Shown here piece by piece: positions 36,314-37,802 of a DNA stretch of 37,802 bases. The position numbers and the translations under genes are program-made. Source of the DNA: Gammaproteobacteria bacterium (GTDB lineage Bacteria; Pseudomonadota; Gammaproteobacteria; Pseudomonadales; Cellvibrionaceae). The notes below the pieces were generated by a model, which was not told the origin of the DNA, did not search any database, and worked only from the letters and a program-made list of their open reading frames with translations. The stretch lies in NCBI GenBank assembly GCA_021151835.1, contig JAGKWO010000049.1, positions 1 through 37,802 of the forward strand, given 5' to 3'. Position 1 is the first letter of the stretch; the number at the start of each line of letters is the position of its first letter.

Positions 36314-37802
36314 TTACTCTTTGCTCTGCATTTGCGCTTTGATCAGGTCACCCAAAGTGGTAGGTGCAGCTTGATCTGACTGCTTGCTGGAAAGCTCTTT
36401 CAATGCCGCTTTCTCATCTTCTACGTCTTTGGATTTCACTGACAGGTTGATGCTGCGATTCTTGCGATCTACCGCAATAATCTTGGCTTCAACTTCATCG
36501 CCAACTTTCAGCAAGTTGCGCGCATCTTCCACTTTCTCACGGCTCAACTCTGATGCTTTCAATACCGCTTCAACATCATCAGCCAGGGTGATTACAGCAG
36601 CTTTGGCTTCAACTTCTTTCACGATACCTTTAACAACCGCGCCTTTGTCATTCACTGAAACGTATTCAGAGAACGGGTCGGCTTCCAGTTGCTTGATACC
36701 CAACGAAATGCGCTCACGCTCTGGATCGATGGCCAATACCACAGTTTCCAGCTCGTCGCCTTTCTTATACTTGCGAACCGCTTCTTCGCCTGCTTCGTGC
36801 CAGCTGATGTCGGACAAGTGAACCAGACCATCAATACCGCCATCCAGACCAATGAAGATACCAAAGTCGGTGATTGACTTGATCTTACCGCTGATCTTGT
36901 CGCCTTTCGCACAGGTGCGGGCAAACGCATCCCATGGATTTTCCTGGCATTGTTTCAGGCCGAGGGAAATACGACGACGCTCTTCATCGATATCCAGAAC
37001 CATAACTTCAATTTCATCGCCCAATTGAACAACTTTTGAAGGATGGATGTTCTTGTTGGTCCAATCCATTTCAGAAACGTGGATCAAACCTTCAACGCCC
37101 TCTTCCAGCTCAGCGAAGCAACCGTAATCAGTCAGGTTGGTCACTTTAGCCTTCACACGAGCGCCTTCCGGATAACGCTTGGTGATAGCGATCCATGGAT
37201 CTTCGCCGAGTTGTTTCAGGCCCAGAGATACACGGTTACGCTCACGATCAAACTTCAATACTTTAACGTCGATTTCGTCACCAACATTTACGATCTCACC
37301 TGGATGCTTGATACGCTTCCACGCCATGTCAGTAATGTGCAACAAACCATCTACGCCGCCCAGGTCAACGAACGCACCGTAGTCGGTCAGGTTCTTAACG
37401 ATACCTTTAACAGCCTGGCCTTCTTGCAAGGTTGCCAGCAATTCATCGCGCTCAACAGAGTTAGCTTGTTCCAGCACAGCGCGGCGAGATACAACCACGT
37501 TGTTACGCTTTTGATCCAGCTTGATTACTTTGAATTCCAGCTCTTTACCTTCGAGGTGGGTAGTTTCGCGCACAGGGCGAACATCTACCAATGAACCTGG
37601 AAGGAAGGCACGGATACCAGCAACGTCAACGGTGAAACCACCCTTAACTTTGCCATTGATAACACCTTTGATAACTTCTTCAGCAACATGAGCTGCTTCA
37701 AGGATTTTCCAGGCTTCAGCGCGTTTGGCTTTTTCACGAGACAGTTTGGTTTCACCGAAACCATCTTCCACGCTTTCCAATGCAACCTGTACTTCGTCGC
37801 CG
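36314..37802 (-). CDS. rpsA: 30S ribosomal protein S1 (5' end beyond window)
   Basis: About 495 residues are present, from GDEVQVAL at the right edge to the stop. By comparison with E. coli S1, roughly the first 62 residues are missing. S1 RNA-binding repeats 2-6 are complete (for example VKGIVKNLTDYGAFVDLGGVDGLLHITDMAWKR) and the end of repeat 1 is present. S1 helps mRNA bind the 30S subunit. The C-terminal tail ends GDLIKAQMQSKE. It is followed by a hairpin and ihfB. Confidence 0.97.
   Translation of the reverse strand, partial: GDEVQVALESVEDGFGETKLSREKAKRAEAWKILEAAHVAEEVIKGVINGKVKGGFTVDVAGIRAFLPGSLVDVRPVRETTHLEGKELEFKVIKLDQKRNNVVVSRRAVLEQANSVERDELLATLQEGQAVKGIVKNLTDYGAFVDLGGVDGLLHITDMAWKRIKHPGEIVNVGDEIDVKVLKFDRERNRVSLGLKQLGEDPWIAITKRYPEGARVKAKVTNLTDYGCFAELEEGVEGLIHVSEMDWTNKNIHPSKVVQLGDEIEVMVLDIDEERRRISLGLKQCQENPWDAFARTCAKGDKISGKIKSITDFGIFIGLDGGIDGLVHLSDISWHEAGEEAVRKYKKGDELETVVLAIDPERERISLGIKQLEADPFSEYVSVNDKGAVVKGIVKEVEAKAAVITLADDVEAVLKASELSREKVEDARNLLKVGDEVEAKIIAVDRKNRSINLSVKSKDVEDEKAALKELSSKQSDQAAPTTLGDLIKAQMQSKE

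Overview
The window looks like a chromosomal segment of a Cellvibrio-like gammaproteobacterium (order Cellvibrionales). This is an inference from the mixture of genes: an AA10 chitin/cellulose oxygenase homologue with polyserine linkers, the rpsA-ihfB pair, comEC, and a pseudomonad-style glycogen/trehalose cluster. I see no RNA genes, insertion sequences, prophage or CRISPR array.

Region 1 (1-14247, all minus strand, read right to left) is one secretion locus. It begins with a type I secretion ABC transporter and its membrane fusion protein. Five small secreted or lipid-anchored proteins follow, in unusually AT-rich DNA. It ends with a giant open frame of at least 2338 codons that runs off the left edge. 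The giant protein starts with a serralysin-like zinc protease domain (HELAHAAGINHP), then RTX calcium-binding blocks alternating with an RTX-associated domain, then tandem Ig-like domains. The five small proteins form a cysteine-bearing family that I do not recognise. They sit where serralysin operons carry a periplasmic inhibitor, which makes them the best candidate for an undescribed component. One of them has its signal-peptide region written in a pentanucleotide repeat, which looks like a phase-variable switch.

Region 2 (14475-29536) is a trehalose/glycogen and stress region. A trehalose synthase-maltokinase fusion is on the minus strand. Across a promoter region on the plus strand are a DUF4142 protein, a small basic Rho_N protein, an MscS-type channel, then glgA, treZ, treY, a DUF2934 protein and glgX, ending at a strong bidirectional terminator. 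TreY, TreZ and GlgX turn glycogen into trehalose, GlgA makes glycogen, and the TreS part interconverts maltose and trehalose. The kinase half of the TreS fusion has lost both expected catalytic aspartates.

Region 3 (29538-37802) holds an AA10 (LPMO) homologue in which the second copper histidine is replaced by valine, then comEC, a DUF2062 protein, a nitrate/nitrite-sensing (NIT) domain protein next to a frameshifted chemoreceptor remnant, ihfB, and the 3' part of rpsA, which runs off the right edge.

A recurring theme is enzyme-family proteins with altered catalytic residues: the kinase domain, the LPMO, and the Met-turn of the protease. Family assignments come from motifs recalled by eye, not from searches.
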